64,000 bases of DNA from Telopea speciosissima (GCF_018873765.1 NC_057921.1:27191784-27255783); one strand, 5' to 3'; numbered from the stretch's first letter, positions 1-12,130 are shown. The notes: generated by a model from the letters alone, not told the origin. Program-made: numbers and translations.

Positions 1-1955
1 ACGAACCTGGCATGGGCTTTGGCCTTTCTGGTAGACTCTTGACCCGGTCCTCCAAGTATGGTGAGGATGGGGGCTCCCTTGGTGCCTCTTGGTTCAAGTA
101 CGTCTCTCCTCTCTTCTGAGCAGTCTCTCTTTTTATCTCGATCCACCCTCCTTTCTTCTCTTTTTCGATCACGACTTCGGTCTCCTTGGCCCGAACGGTC
201 ATCACGCCTTCCCTTTACGTACTTGTTCAAGCTCCCTGCTCTTACAAGTTGTTCTATCTCTTTCTTTAGTTGGTAGCAGTCTTCTGTATCATGTCCATGC
301 TCTTTGTGGAAGAGACAATACTTGTTGGGGTTGCGCTTCTCGGGTCCTGCTAGCATGGGTCGTGGCCAGCGGAGTAGGTCACAGTCCTGGATCTGCATAA
401 GGATCTGGGACCTGGTGGTGTTCAGAGGTGTGAACTCTGGGCTGCTGGCTCATTCACTTCTTTCTGGGCGACGGTCACGCCTACCTGAGCGACGATCACC
501 CTTATCTTGCTGACGCTCGGTCCTCGACCTCTTACTTTCTTTACGGTCATCTGTCGTCGACCTCTTATTATCATGGGGCTTGGCCTCGATCACCTTCTTT
601 CGAGCTTGTAGTACCTTGGCCATGTTGGCGAACTCGTTACACCACTCCAGGAGCTCCTTCATGGTCTTGGTTTCATGGCGTTCCAGGTCCTTGACCAAGT
701 CAAGGTCCCTGATACCCCCAGCCAAAGCTGCATGCTGGGTCTGATCATCTAAGTCTCAGACCTCCAGGGATTCCTTGGTGAACCTGTTGTCGTATTCCCT
801 GAGGGACTCCCCAGGGTTCTGTACCACGTTTCATAGATTGACCGTGGTCTTCTTCTGTTTGACACTGCTCTGGAAACGAGTGATGAACTGTTCACACAAT
901 TCTACGAATGAACCAATCGACCTCGGTCATAGCCTGGAGAACCAGGAAGTAGCTGCACCCTTGAGGGACGTAGGGAATGCTCGGCAGGAGACCACGTCTG
1001 ATCCACCATATAGGGTCATTATTCCGTTAAAGTAGTTGATATGGTCATTGGGGTCCGTGGTACCATTGTATAGTTCAAAGGTGGGTAACCTGAACCTGGA
1101 GGGGAGTGAGGCCGACATGATCTCTTCTGAGAATGGATGCTGTCCAGGGATCGAGTGTGTCTCACCCTTGGTCTGCTTCTTCAGTCCTTCCAACTTCTCG
1201 TCCAAATCTCGGAGTCTCTTGTCTACCTCCTCATCCCATGACAGTCCCTCACGCCTGGCCAGACGCTCACTGCGACCTTGTTCGCGTCCTCTCCTTGAAG
1301 TCCCCTCCCATCTTGACTGTTGGCGAGATGGTGAAGGATCACGCCATGATGAATCTTGACGTGAACGCGAGGGGCTTCCTTCGCGGCATGTCCAGCTTCG
1401 CTCTGGTGTATAACTTCCTCCCAGTTGACCTTGGAACACCGATCTCCAGATGGACCCTTCGGGGTTGGGTACCACGGATCGGTGTGAGGGTGTTCTTCCA
1501 TGGTCCGACCGTACTGGTAGGCCCGTTGTTCTCCTGGGAGGTTGGGAAGGCTCTCCCTGCTGCCTGGTGTGGCTCTCTGACCTATCCCCCCTAGGAGGTT
1601 ATCACCTCCTAGGGCTGTGGTCCTGTTTGGGATCCATCCTACGACGGTGTGATGTTGCACGCTGCCTTAAGTAGTAGCGAAAGAGTTGTTGATCATTGAG
1701 GATCTGTAGTTGCAAGTCGTTGATCTAACCCACAGTCGCTGGTGCATTAGGATCAGGCACTGGGTCCGCGGGGGCGTCAATGGCTACTTCGGGGTTGGGG
1801 TTGACTACCCCCACCTGCTGGTTCTCTGGAACCCCCCTCTCCTGAGAGACACGGTCAGTGGTTCTTCGGCGTGAGCTCTCCGGAGGAGGTGATCCATTCC
1901 CCTCCCTTGCAACATTATTGGTAGAGGGAACGATCTTCTTGCCTCGCGGTGCCAT
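1..1955 (-). pseudogene. Tat-type gag polyprotein, degenerate
   Basis: Gag forms the retrotransposon capsid in the cytoplasm. On the minus strand a start lies near 1955. An Arg/Ser/Glu-rich stretch (about 1475-1180) leads into the retrotransposon gag domain (about 1150-780), with the hallmarks YNGTTDPNDHI and FPTSLKGAATSWF. A charged Lys/Arg-rich linker follows (about 725-450). The zinc-binding motif CLFHKEHGHDTEDC, a Tat-type version of the CCHC knuckle, lies near 330-260. Stops interrupt the frame near 1650, 920, 820 and 450. The same domain order recurs in the third Tat element (53194-54906), but the two differ clearly in sequence. Domain identity is certain; the reading frame is not intact. 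Confidence 0.85.
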
Positions 1956-2003
1956 TGTTGAACAGTTATGGAAACAAGCTAGTAGGTGTAATGGCTAGCG
2001 TCG

Positions 2004-2022
2004 TTCCCACAGATAGCGCCAA
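2004..2022 (-). other. Primer-binding site of the left Tat element
   Basis: Read on the minus strand, TTGGCGCTATCTGTGGGAA follows the LTR end directly. The third Tat element has a near-identical site at the same position (54889-54907). The site would pair with a tRNA 3' end to prime reverse transcription; I could not assign the tRNA with certainty. Confidence 0.7.
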
Positions 2023-2024
2023 TC

Positions 2025-2698
2025 TGTTGCGTCAAGAAATCGTCCGATGGTCCTTCGAGTGTCGTAACCTACAAAAGACCCTGGGTGATAAAGGAGAACC
2101 GGTGTGGTTCTGGCCTAGGCCTCTCTGATGCCTAAGTTAGATCTCTCTAAGCAAACAGATGAGTGAATAGAATTCAAGATGCCTAATGGAGTAACATACC
2201 TTCCTTTTTATAGTGGAGTATGGCGGTGAGGAGAGTCATGGTTGATGGCGAATAATCCCCGTAGCAGATAGAGTCCTGGAGTGTCAGGGGTCTTCCATGG
2301 TTGGTTGCTTCTCTACGGGGAGGTAGTGTCTGGATAGGACTGGTGTTTCCAATAGATAAATGTAGAGTGTTTGTATCCGTCTTGGATTGTGTGATTGATG
2401 GAGGATGGTGTAGAGTCTTGAAGGTGGTATAAGTCTTGTTTATGACGGTGGCACGGAGTCCAGGTGACGGTGTACCTCTTATTGGAGACGATGGTAGTAT
2501 CCTGGTCCAGGTCTTTGGAGGGTGGTTGTTTGGTCCGGGCTTATATCGGACCGTGTGGGGAGAACTTACGATCGGTCCGCCGTTGGCTCGCTTTGGGTCC
2601 ACCTCCTTGGACCGGGGGCACGTGGTGACAACCGATTGGTGGGTGTGAATTTGGGTTCATCACCAAGCAACTCTATAGCGCGCGTTAGAGCCATAACA
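2025..2698 (-). repeat. 5' LTR of the left Tat element
   Basis: The LTR is bounded by TGTTG on the left and AACA on the right (TG...CA on both strands). Its position is set by the primer-binding-like site immediately to its left. It contains a Gypsy-like U3/R region with a TATA-like stretch on the minus strand near 2205-2215. The partner LTR lies outside the window, so divergence cannot be measured. Confidence 0.75.
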
Positions 2699-3025
2699 AG
2701 GTGAGCCAAAGGCTCACTTTCGCCCCTATGGTGGTCGTAGATCAGCTAGTCATTCTATATAGTCAGGCCCTTGCTTCTTTCTTTCGCATGCCTTACTCAA
2801 ATAGGGGCAAAAGCGAGCCTTTGTTCTGGCGTTGTCTTTCTAATAATTGGGACGGAAGGACTTTTTTCATCGTTTATGGACTTAATTCTTTGTAAGGCGT
2901 TTTAAAAAGAAACTTTATGTGTAGTAGAATACCAGAATTTATTTGTCTTCGATTTTTCAAACCCATTTGAACTACGATGTAATAGAGTTAAAGCCATGAT
3001 TAAAATCTAACTTATAACCAATGTG
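2699..3025. other. Intergenic, no gene seen
   Basis: This is AT-rich sequence between the Gypsy LTR and the hAT-like element. Short open frames exist but none has a recognisable domain. Confidence 0.5.
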
Positions 3026-3420
3026 GTGACAATCATGGAATCAAAACTCGGTCAAAACCTGTCGAAACTGCCGAGACAACTCGGTTTCAACAGGTTTCGA
3101 GACCAGTTGGACCTAAACTTTAAAAAAATCCATTAATTCGACTGGTTTGGACGGTTTCGTACTGGTTTCGACCGAAAACAGTGCAAAACTTGTTGAAACC
3201 AAGGCTTTTTACGTGCCCCATTCACTCACTCCACCAAGGCTTTTTTATGTGCCCCATTCACTCACTCCACCACACACCTCCCCCCCCCCCCCACTCCCAA
3301 CCCCACCCCCCACCTCACATGATTCATGAACGACTCAAAGTGTCCTCTTCCGATTGTTTCAGATAAGCCGACCCCATTTATTGGCTTTTACTTTCTTTCT
3401 TTTTTAAGCCAACACCAATT

Positions 3421-3443
3421 CTCTCTCTCTCTCTCTCTCTCTC
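3421..3443 (+). repeat. CT dinucleotide microsatellite
   Basis: An uninterrupted run of eleven CT units plus a C, inside the hAT-like element. Confidence 0.9.
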
Positions 3444-3491
3444 AAGTTGTTGTTCGATTTTGGAACTCAACTTTGATGAAGAAACATGACC

Positions 3492-3569
3492 TTTATCTGT
3501 TGCTGTAACTAGAGCGCTGCTGCGCCGCACGATACACACATCAACGCTCCAGTTACAGCAGCAGATAAA
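3492..3569. other. Near-perfect hairpin with 25-nt arms
   Basis: The arms 3492-3516 and 3545-3569 pair with about two mismatches around a 28-nt loop rich in CTGCTGCGCCG. The arm length is close to that of plant small RNAs, but the hairpin could equally be the remains of a tiny inverted-repeat element. It sits inside the hAT-like element. Confidence 0.6.
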
Positions 3570-4474
3570 AATTCAGCCTCAAAAAGCACAAACTAGCAAT
3601 CAGGGGCAGGGCCTATTTACATGGTAAAGACATTTTTACATTTCCATATATAGAATCTAAAAGGAACTTTCCAGTAATTCCTCTTTCCACCTCTTCCACT
3701 TTTTCATTCCCCAACCCCACCCTCCCTTTCCTCATCTAGAAGGCATTTTAGAGGGATTACAGTGCAAACATCATGGTTTCCAGCCAATCCCCAGTTCTAC
3801 TTCAGTTTCCCTCCAATTTAAGTCTTTCTTCATCTCACTCTCAACTCAGCTAAAAGAAGAAAAAAAAAAAGTTTTTAAGTTTTTTTTTTTTTATTACCCA
3901 ATCATCCACAGTGATTTGAAGTCTCATCATTAATATTTCCAACTCCTATTTCCTTACTAACAAAGGTCTGAAATATCCTTCATGAGTTGGGATAACTACT
4001 TAAACTGCATCAAGCCAACTCCAAAATTTTAATGTTTTATTTGGATTCAATGTATTATTCATTATAATTATGTGAACTAATTATAAATTTATAATACCAC
4101 TGTAGTGTCTGTATTGTATCAGTGTGTACGTTAGTAAACTTGGGTCAATAACCACAAGTACTATTTTCAGTAATTTTTTTGTCAATGTAATTCATAGATT
4201 GTGTTTAAAATGTGAAAAATAGGCAAGCTGCAAAAAATCAGGCCTAAAAAACCTTGTTTTAGGGTCGAAACCTTGGTTTTCCCATCAATGAAACCAACGT
4301 TTCGACCGAGATATGATCGAAACCGAGACGAACTCAATTTCTAGCTAGTCGAAACTTTGGTTTCCCCATCAATGGGAAAAAATCCCAGGTTTCGGTCGAG
4401 ATATGGTCGAAATCGAGACAAACTCAATTTCTGGTTGGTCGAAACCCTGTCGAAACCCGAGTTTTAGAACCTTG

Positions 4475-6430
4475 GTGACAATGCTCCCAAAAATAAAACC
4501 CCTAAGAGGATCATTTTCTTATTGACACATTTTAAGGTGTCAAAGAATTTGTAACTTTAAATTTTTTTTTGCCACTTTTAATATAACATATTTTTTCAGG
4601 GTAAAATCTTGTCGTTGAGTATATGTACTGAAAAAGTGTACGAGACAATAACTTGTCATTTCACATGTGTACTCCAAAAGTGTGTAAGAAAATACCAATG
4701 ACAATGACATAATGACAAAGTATTTATCGAATAAGGCAAATTATTGTTGTCACAAAGGTTTGTTATTAGCATCTGTTGTGTCATGTGGATAGAAATCTCA
4801 ACAAATTTCTGCGATGAAGCCCCTAAGCCATTGTTACTCCACCATGCCTATCGCTAAACCCTTTCAACTCCAAATGCAGCAATTTTTTTTTTTGGGTAGA
4901 AAAGAGGGCTATTCATTCATGCGCGCCCAACGCCAAACAAAGGAAAACAAAATACATAAGATAGATAGAGAGCATGATAAACACAAGGTATGGATATACG
5001 ATATCCAATACCAAGGAGTGGAAATTGACCCGGTCTCACATGCCATTGACTGGATCATCCAGAGTAGGGGATGGATTACAACCATAACCCTAGAGAAAAA
5101 CCTCTAGACACAGCCAAAGATAAGAACACGCACATACGTGCTAATAGAGGGGGGCCCATACGCGCCGAACAGACCCAAAACACCAGACCTCCCATGTGTG
5201 CTGCTACGCTGCCACAGTCTACTTTCAAACAAACTTGCTAGAGAGACAAAGTTCTGCTGGATCGACTAGTGGAGCTTCGATAGACAGTTAAAAAACCATC
5301 TAGAACGTTGCCACAACCTACTTTCGAACAGATCTTCAAGGATCTGCTGGATCGACGAGTGGAGATTCGTTCGGCGACAGGATAGGTATGGTGAAGGTAC
5401 AACATCAGCTGAAATTTCTAAGTCGACGATAAACTCAGTGCCACCAGCACCTGAGTCAGCAACACCAGCAAACAGACAAACAAAGAAAACGGAAAAGACA
5501 GGGCGGTAATGAACCTTGAAAAAAGGGGTGGGTTCATCGTCATCGTCGTCACCGACGAGTCCAAGGATCATGGTGAACGGAGCAAAAAAGGAGAAGAGAA
5601 GTAGTACACGCACAAACGGCAGAGGAGAGACACGCCCAAACGACGGATAAAAAAACACGCACAAATGGCGGAGAAGGGTTTCTGTCAAGAAAGCAGAGGA
5701 TACAAACTTTAATTCTAGGTAGAACAGAAACAAGCAAAACAGCAGCACGAGGTCAGGAGCGTATATGCTCAGCTAGACAAAGTATCGAACACCTTATGTG
5801 CAACAATTGCAGGAAACTTCAACATATAGCGCTCGAGCTTCCAACCCCTTAATTACCGAAGAAATTCCTCAAATGAAAACGAAAACTTGAATGCCTGAGA
5901 CCCTGAAACGTCTTCCACAAGTCTTCATCGACTCTGGTCCTCAAATCCCTTTTCAACAGTCCTTATTGTGTCTCTATAGGAGCTTCGACCTTTCGCTTAT
6001 AGACTTCGTCTTCAAAGCACTCTCGCCAGGTCGTGACATAATAAAGAATTTGGTATTCACTAAATCTGCTAAAAACGAGTCAGGTTGAATATTCGATTAA
6101 TCAATATTGAATTAGGGATTTGGACTAGGTTTTCTATTCTACCCTCTAAATAAAGGGATTTAAAATATTTAAACCACCTGACATTAAGAGTATGAAATAA
6201 CTTTATTTACCCATCTATTAACATTAAAAGCCACTTATTTTCAAGGGCATATAATGTCTGGCTACAGAGTCTGTTTGTAACTTGCTTGGTTACACTTACC
6301 AAGAAAAAAAAAAACCTTGCTTGCTGGAAAATGAATTAGGGACAGAAATGCGATTGGTACAAACTGGAGAAAAGAAATAAGAAATTTGATACTCCGTCTG
6401 TTCTTTTTCTGTTCCTTCAACTTGTACTGT
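4475..6430. other. No gene; possible retroposon tail
   Basis: No convincing gene is seen. A poly(T) run near 4880-4890 followed by GGGTAGAAAAGAGGG resembles the reverse complement of a LINE 3' end, so a minus-strand retroposon may begin there, but no reverse transcriptase and no TSD could be read. About 100-bp units beginning TGCCAC repeat imperfectly at about 5209 and 5309. A 160-codon open frame on the minus strand (5266-5748) has no recognisable domain and strongly biased composition. Confidence 0.4.
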
Positions 6431-6644
6431 TCTTTGAGTTGAGTTGTCTTCCCCAGCACATCAAGACGAACTGCCTCCTCTTTCGCAAGGAACCCCAAAT
6501 TCGGAACTTCTGGAACTACCTCCTCCGTCGCAAGGATTCTTCTGCCTCCAATATTTTCTGCAAATCTTCTTCCAAGGGGAAAATCGTGTTTCTGTAACTT
6601 ACAACTTGCTTGTTCTTGCTCGGTTGGAGAAAATCGTTTGTGTG

Positions 6645-6913
6645 CAAATCTCCCACCTCTCTCACGCTCTCCCTGTGCTGTTCTTGCTGTCGGTGGATTA
6701 AGTTCGATTGGAGACGCACGCAGTTTGGGTAACTCTCTCTTTCTCTCTCTCTGATTTTGCACAAATACTAACCTTTCTTTTTTGCAAATCTGTTACCTGA
6801 GAAAATTTTTTTTTTATCTGCAATTTGTGGAAAATTTACCCAAACTCCCACCGCTCTCGTGCTCTCGCTGGACTGTTCTTGCTCGATTAGAGACGCACAA
6901 AGTACCAGGTAAC
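6645..6913 (+). repeat. Duplicated leader-like sequence with splice-donor-like ends
   Basis: Two related blocks, 6645-6732 and 6841-6913, share the order CTCCCACC, CGCTCTC, TGTTCTTGCT, GATT-GAGACGCAC. Both run into GGTAAC, which resembles a 5' splice donor. The CT-rich composition upstream resembles a plant 5' untranslated leader, but no start codon with a long frame follows. I cannot connect it to a gene. Confidence 0.35.
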
Positions 6914-7992
6914 ATTCCTCATATGAAAAGTAGACGTGGATGAACAATGAATTTGGATTGTGATGATCTGCAATTTCTAATTCATAATTATTTGGGTTAT
7001 CTAATTAGTGCATAGGAGTTGTGCTATGATTTGCTTTAAGTGGGGGAAAATCATTTTAGATAATCTCATGATAAGCTAAGCTCTTGGATCAGGTTTCAGC
7101 TGTTTACTGCGGTTGTTGCCATGTTCTTCATTATAAAATAACTGGGGGAATTGACAGCATTTTATTGACCTAGGCCTCACACTCTCTTCACTGGAATGTT
7201 TTATGCACTGTTTCTCTTTTCTCTTCTAGTTTTTGCTAATAACCTGAACATGAAAAATATATCTTCCATTAGAGATCAATTCCAGTTCTGTAAAAGAAGC
7301 TGATGGTTCCAACTATGGATTACCTGATATACGTCACAACCTAACAGTCCATTCACCAGTCATAATTTGAATAGTAAATATGTGATCAGTGCCTAATCTA
7401 AAACCATCTATAGAAGCCCCAAACTTCTAATCACATGGTAGAACAAAGGTAATGTGTACAACCTACAAGCACAGTGCTGTTATGAAAAATCACACTAATG
7501 CCTCTCAGAGTAGATAGATTGAGCTGACCAATTCTCAATTAGTTTAAAGTCTAGAAAGAAAGTGGAGTATATCCAAAGGCACCAACTTATACTGATTCAT
7601 TTCAGTCTTTTATACTCCCTTCCCTGTTTATCTGCATGACCCAATCCTTCTCCAAATTAATGGTGAAGTGCTGTTAGAAGAATATAGCGAAAGGCAAAAG
7701 GAAAGTTGTTTCTTACTAAGATCTACAAGATACAGTCTTTATTAGCACCTTATATAGGGAGCTGAGTGTTATAAATAATAAGAAGTGCCCTGCATTTCCA
7801 TTGGCTGTAACTATTGACTTAAGTTCTTGGTTCATCTGTTTACATTGTATGCTGTAACCATTAACTTTTCAATGTGAGATGGGTATTTGTTTGAACGGAA
7901 TTTTGGCTCCTTTTTTTATTTGAAAGAACAATGCAGATTGTCTATCTTGTTTTGCCCCTTCTTAGTTATTAGTGTAATTAAGAATTCATAGT
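6914..7992. other. Intergenic, no gene seen
   Basis: AT-rich sequence with no frame longer than about 60 codons and no repeat structure that I could define. Confidence 0.5.
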
Positions 7993-8141
7993 GGGCGAGC
8001 CTTGGTGCAACGGTTAAGTTGCCCTGATGTGGGTTTGAAACATGGAAACAGCCTCTCCGTGAAGTTGGGGATGAGTTTGTGTACATTTGCTCCTTCCAGA
8101 CCCTGCAGTAGTGGGAGCCTCGTGCACTGGGATTTGTTTTT
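7993..8141 (+). mobile_element. Au-type SINE
   Basis: A tRNA-derived SINE. Box A-like GCGAGCCTTGGTGCAACGG and box B-like GGGTTTGAAACATGG are followed by the conserved Au body (GGAAACAGCCTCTCC, CCAGACCCTGCAGTAG, GGGAGCCT-GTGCACTGGG) and a short T-rich tail. Au SINEs are transcribed by RNA polymerase III and moved by LINE enzymes. The copy looks full length but I could not read a clean TSD. A second copy lies in SWC6 intron 3. Confidence 0.85.
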
Positions 8142-8269
8142 TTAAGAGCAGCGGTTAGGGTTCACACTAACTGGATCTTTATGTGTTTTCAAATCTGAAA
8201 TTATTTTTGATTAAATTTGGGCCAGTTTTTTTATTCTTATGACAAGATGAAATCCAAAATTAACCTTGC

Positions 8270-9014
8270 CCCAACTATCCGGAAAGGATAGTGGTGCAGA
8301 TGAAATTGTACTTGGTGTGTTAATTTGTGACCATCTACCTAATTTGAAGTAAATAGATTTTTTTACTTCTTATGATCTTAGTAACCAGATCTATACAAGT
8401 GGGTATATGGTTCTTATTATATCGGAATTAGCTGACTATTGCATGTTATTCATTAATGCTTGACCATGGTCCTTGAATCTCCCACTATTGAATAACATTG
8501 GTTGGGGAATTTGATTAGGATAAATGGATTTTGTAGGCTATTCTTCAACCTACCCAACTATCCTGAAAGGATAGTGGTGCAGATGAAAGTGTACTTGGTG
8601 TGTTAATTTGTGACCATCTACCTAAATTTGAAGTAAATAGATTTTGGGAAGCAGTTTTCTGTCTGGGAGTGTGGCCTACGACAGCACTCCCATGTGTCTA
8701 TCTCTCTCCTCCTCAAAACAAGGGGGCAGAGGTGTCTTTTCATACGGGGATGAGAGAGATAGACTCATGGGAATGCTGGCGTAGGCCACACTCCCGGACA
8801 GAGTTCTTTTTCCCATAGATTTTGTACTTCTTATGATCTTAGTATCCAGATCTATACAAGTGCGTAAATGGTTCTTATTATATCGGCATTAGCTGATTAT
8901 TGCATGTTATCCATTAATGCTTGACCATGGTCCATGAATCTCCCATTATTGAATAACATTGATTGGGGAATTTGATTAGGATAAATGGATTTTGTTGGCT
9001 ATTCTTCAACCTAC
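8270..9014 (+). repeat. Tandem duplication, 283-bp unit
   Basis: Copy 1 is 8270-8552. Copy 2 is 8553-9014 and equals 283 bp plus a 169-bp MITE and its 9-bp TSD. Shared landmarks include CCCAACTATCC, GGATAGTGGTGCAGATG, GACCATCTACCTAA and TTGACCATGGTCC. The copies differ at scattered bases, so the event is not recent. The end of copy 2 coincides with the start of the LTR-like sequence at 9015. Confidence 0.9.
8646..8814. mobile_element. MITE with long inverted repeats (Mutator-like)
   Basis: A 169-bp element bounded by GGGAA termini with arms of roughly 55 bp that pair (CTGTCTGGGAGTGTGGCCTACG against its near complement). It is flanked by a perfect 9-bp TSD ATAGATTTT (8637-8645, 8815-8823). 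Copy 1 of the surrounding tandem duplication keeps the empty site near 8350. The 9-bp TSD points to a Mutator-like source. It encodes nothing. Confidence 0.92.
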
Positions 9015-10316
9015 TGTTGGAGAGGGTTTTTAGCCCAAGGTCTGATGTAGATCCAAGCATGAAGAAGAAAATGACAAAAATAAAATTTGGGAAAGTTCCT
9101 TGCCATATGAACAGTACCAAGAGTTACTGTTCACATGACAAAGTTCACGCGAGCAGTGCTACGGGCTCATATGGACAGCTGGCTTGGAAGATTAGATGCT
9201 GCCAATATCATATCTGTAGTTGCTATTTCATTAGTTTCTATTTTTGCATAGATTTAGTTTCTATTTTGTTAGTTATTTGTTTCTAAGTTAGAGTTTCTGT
9301 TTTTGTGGCTTTCCAGTTTTGTTACTTAGCAAAGTTCAATTACTTGTAACTCAAGTCTCAACTCTTCTAGATGACTTCCTATTTTCATTGTTTCTATTTT
9401 GGGCTCAACCCTCAAGTCTATATAATGAATCTAATGGCCCTTAGAGGCCTCCCCACGATTTATAAAATATAAATAAAGAGTTACATTGCTGTTTGCAATC
9501 CATTGTCCTGAGAGAGGCTGAGAAGGGTGAGATGCCCAGGCTGAGATAGCCACCTATCCCCCTCCCCCTTCTTCGACTCGATCTCCCTACTTTCCCTATC
9601 TTCTGTTTTATTTTTCTGCAACTATTCCTGGCCATCCAAGACCCATATGTGAATCTGTTGAACACCTTTGAAGACCTCCATATAGACCCACAAGGCTACA
9701 ACCATTGAGGGTTTGACTACTGGGTTTTGAGACTAGACACACCTGCGGCAGACTTAGTTTCTAATTCTGTTGCTGATTCAACCTGGCTGATCTCTACAGT
9801 CAGAGCTCCTATTGAGCTGCTGCTTTGGGTTTCCATTCCTCTGTTCTAGATCTCCATTTGATCCACAGGAGAACCAGATCTGAGACCTATAGATTGGAGA
9901 ATCAGAAATCCTAAGCTCAGCACCTGCGGCTCTCTGTTCCTTCAAGTTATTGCTGCAACTTGGGTCAACTTATTGGAGCACCTGAACATTCATTGTAGCT
10001 GCTATTTGGAGGTTGTAGTTCCATCAACTACATCTCCCTTCTCTATCAGTTTTCAGAAATCCATTGGCTGGTTTGTCTGAAAACCTATTTCCTTCTAATT
10101 TCGTGACCTGTGTATATCTTCACATCAGGTCACCATAATTAGCTCCACCTAAGTTTCAGGTCCATCAAAAGGTTGACCATTGGGATTCTGTTATTTCCTC
10201 AAATTCTGGGTAGCTAAACCAAGAGCTGACTTATGGCTAAGGGGTTTGATTGTTGCTTGGGTTATATTGTATTGTGGGTAATATTGGGGTTAGGTTACTT
10301 GTAATCTAGCCTTACA
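9015..10316 (+). repeat. LTR-like sequence followed by a primer-binding-like site
   Basis: The sequence starts TGTTGGAG and may end CCTTACA. Eight bases on, TGGTATCATAGGC (10325-10337) resembles the initiator-tRNA-Met primer site TGGTATCAGAGC of Copia elements. A TATA-like CTATATAATG near 9418 and AATAAAG near 9473 fit a U3/R arrangement. No coding region follows and no partner LTR is seen, so the element would be a 5' stump. The boundaries are tentative. Confidence 0.4.
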
Positions 10317-10337
10317 TTAAGGTCTGGTATCATAGGC

Positions 10338-12130
10338 TCTACCCGAGCAAACAATTCTTCACTTTCATTGTTGTCATGTTAGTTTTGGTATCATAGACTG
10401 CATCTGATTATTTGGTTTGAACTGCTGAAACAATGTTGTACAAGGAGCAGCCACCTCAGTTTTGATTGAGTTTTATAAATTTTTTCTTATATTTGGTTAG
10501 AACTTAGAACTGTTGGAATATAAGGCCCATGCAACTTTTACCCTGGATTAATTGTACTTTATATCTATGGTTCTGTGTAATGAAAGAAAACTAATAAATT
10601 TTTCATAAATTTTTGGTTAGTGTCAAACATGATAATGGGTAATATATTCATAATTATTTGGGTTAAGTATGAACATAATGTCATCTACATAATTATTTTA
10701 GAGGTAAGAAGTGATTTTATTAAGGATCTGTCAAACGTTGTTTCTGTTCTTTCTCTGTTCATGGAACACTTTTGGAACAATTTTATCAAACGCTGTTTCT
10801 GTTCAACCAGACTGTTCTCATAGCACGAAATAAAAAAAGAACACTTGTGTGAAAAGAATATTCTCCTGGAACAGAAGTGTTACCAGATGGGACCTAACCC
10901 CGAGTCCTGACTCTCCAACCTCACATCTCTCATCTTAATGCCGTCTTCCTGAGAGTCACCATCATCTCACTTTGTCTTCTCCGAGAGCGGGGGCAGGAAT
11001 CCTGTCGGCCTTTTTCAGTATGTACCCCTCCCTCTCAGGAATCCTGTGTGTTGATTAAACTCATTCAGGAGCTAGGGTTTAATGTGAACAGCCAAAAGGA
11101 TATTTTTATTTGAAATTCCATCCAAATATAAAACAACCTAAGAATCAGAGAAGTAATCTTCAGCTTGACGAGTGACACAAAAGGGAAAAAAAAAAGGAGA
11201 AACAGAGGATGAATTTGAAAATCACTTTTGATGATCTGTGGAGGAGTGTTAACAGAGATGCAATGATGAGTATCAGCCTTGTTCTTACCAGCCATGATTG
11301 ATCAATGAGAGTTAAAAGAAGCTCAGAAACGAGAGAGAAAAGCCTTTCTTTGTTTTCTTCTTGAATCTTGATGGCTTGTTCGGAGCTGAGGGGAATGAGA
11401 AGCAACGAGAGTGGGTGGAAGTGTGGAACCATCTTCCATCAAAGGTAGGATTTTTGAGTGACTAGAAGGGTCAGGGACTAGCTCTGCCTTCATAACCATG
11501 GATGTTGCATCTCTCCCAGCCTAACAGAAGAATTACTCAAGCATAAACCAGTATTAGATAATTTTTGTTTTTCTTAAATGTCTTGGCCTTCTCTTCACTA
11601 ATCCACAACCCCGTAAATGGGATGACAATGGTGCAGGTTAAATGTGGCTTTGAGAAACCCATCTATTAATAAGGGTGAAGTCAGTAAATCTAGAGAAATA
11701 AAAAGCTATTATACTCTCTTATAAATAATCTGCTCTTAATTCACCTTAAATCACCAAAGTAGCGGCACTCAGGATACAAAAACTATTTAAATGGCCAGTA
11801 CTGTTATCAGACAATAGTAATTTAAAAAGGACTCCATAAATGCTACTTTAATGTCCATGTATCATTCAATATTAAAATTTTGTTAAATGTGTTTCTGTTT
11901 CTTTTTTATCAAGAAACACTTCTGATGCCATGTTATCAAACACGTTTCACTTCGCAAACGTGTTCTCCGAGGACAGAAATAAGAAAAATCACTTCCAATT
12001 TACAAACAGTTTTGTAAAACGGAAGTGTTACTGAACCCGGACCAAACAAGCAGCAGCTAGAAAAATGATTAAAAGTTATAAACACACCTATGATGTATGA
12101 TTCACTCTCCAAACTACTTAAAAGAAAACG
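10338..12130. other. No intact gene; small repeats and a leader-like stretch
   Basis: Two short related segments (about 10735-10900 and 11890-12050) both carry GAAGTGTTAC near their ends and may be DNA-transposon remnants. On the minus strand, 11440-11285 looks like a CT-rich leader running into ATGGCTG followed at once by GTAAGA. It could be the first exon of a gene fragment, but no continuation is recognisable. Nothing else is supported. Confidence 0.35.

Larger units (their letters stand above)
1..2698 (-). mobile_element. Tat-lineage Ty3/Gypsy LTR retrotransposon, 5' part
   Basis: This is a minus-strand LTR retrotransposon whose 5' LTR is on the right; it continues past the left edge of the window, so pol is not seen. 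In minus-strand order it shows the LTR, a primer-binding-like site, and a gag region with a CCHC-like motif typical of Tat elements. The gag frame is broken by several stops and shifts, so the copy is not functional. The TSD cannot be tested because the other end is outside the window; the 5 bp after the LTR are AGGTG. Confidence 0.85.
3034..4474. mobile_element. hAT-like non-autonomous DNA transposon
   Basis: The element lies between two copies of GTGACAAT (3026-3033 and 4475-4482), an 8-bp TSD as expected for hAT. The termini are inverted: the left begins CATGGAATCAAAACTCGG and the reverse complement of the right begins CAAGGTTCTAAAACTCGG. Both subterminal regions are packed with variants of GGTTTCGACCGAG (3035-3180, 4250-4470). 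No transposase frame is present, so it would depend on a partner. Inside lie a short CT microsatellite, a 35-bp tandem repeat (about 3203-3270) and a sharp hairpin (3492-3569). A 9-10 bp duplication with a Mutator assignment is the alternative. Confidence 0.65.

Noticed and set aside
5266..5748. 160-codon minus-strand frame with hydrophobic stretches
   Set aside because: Biased composition and no recognised family; the hydrophobic stretches follow from T-rich sequence.
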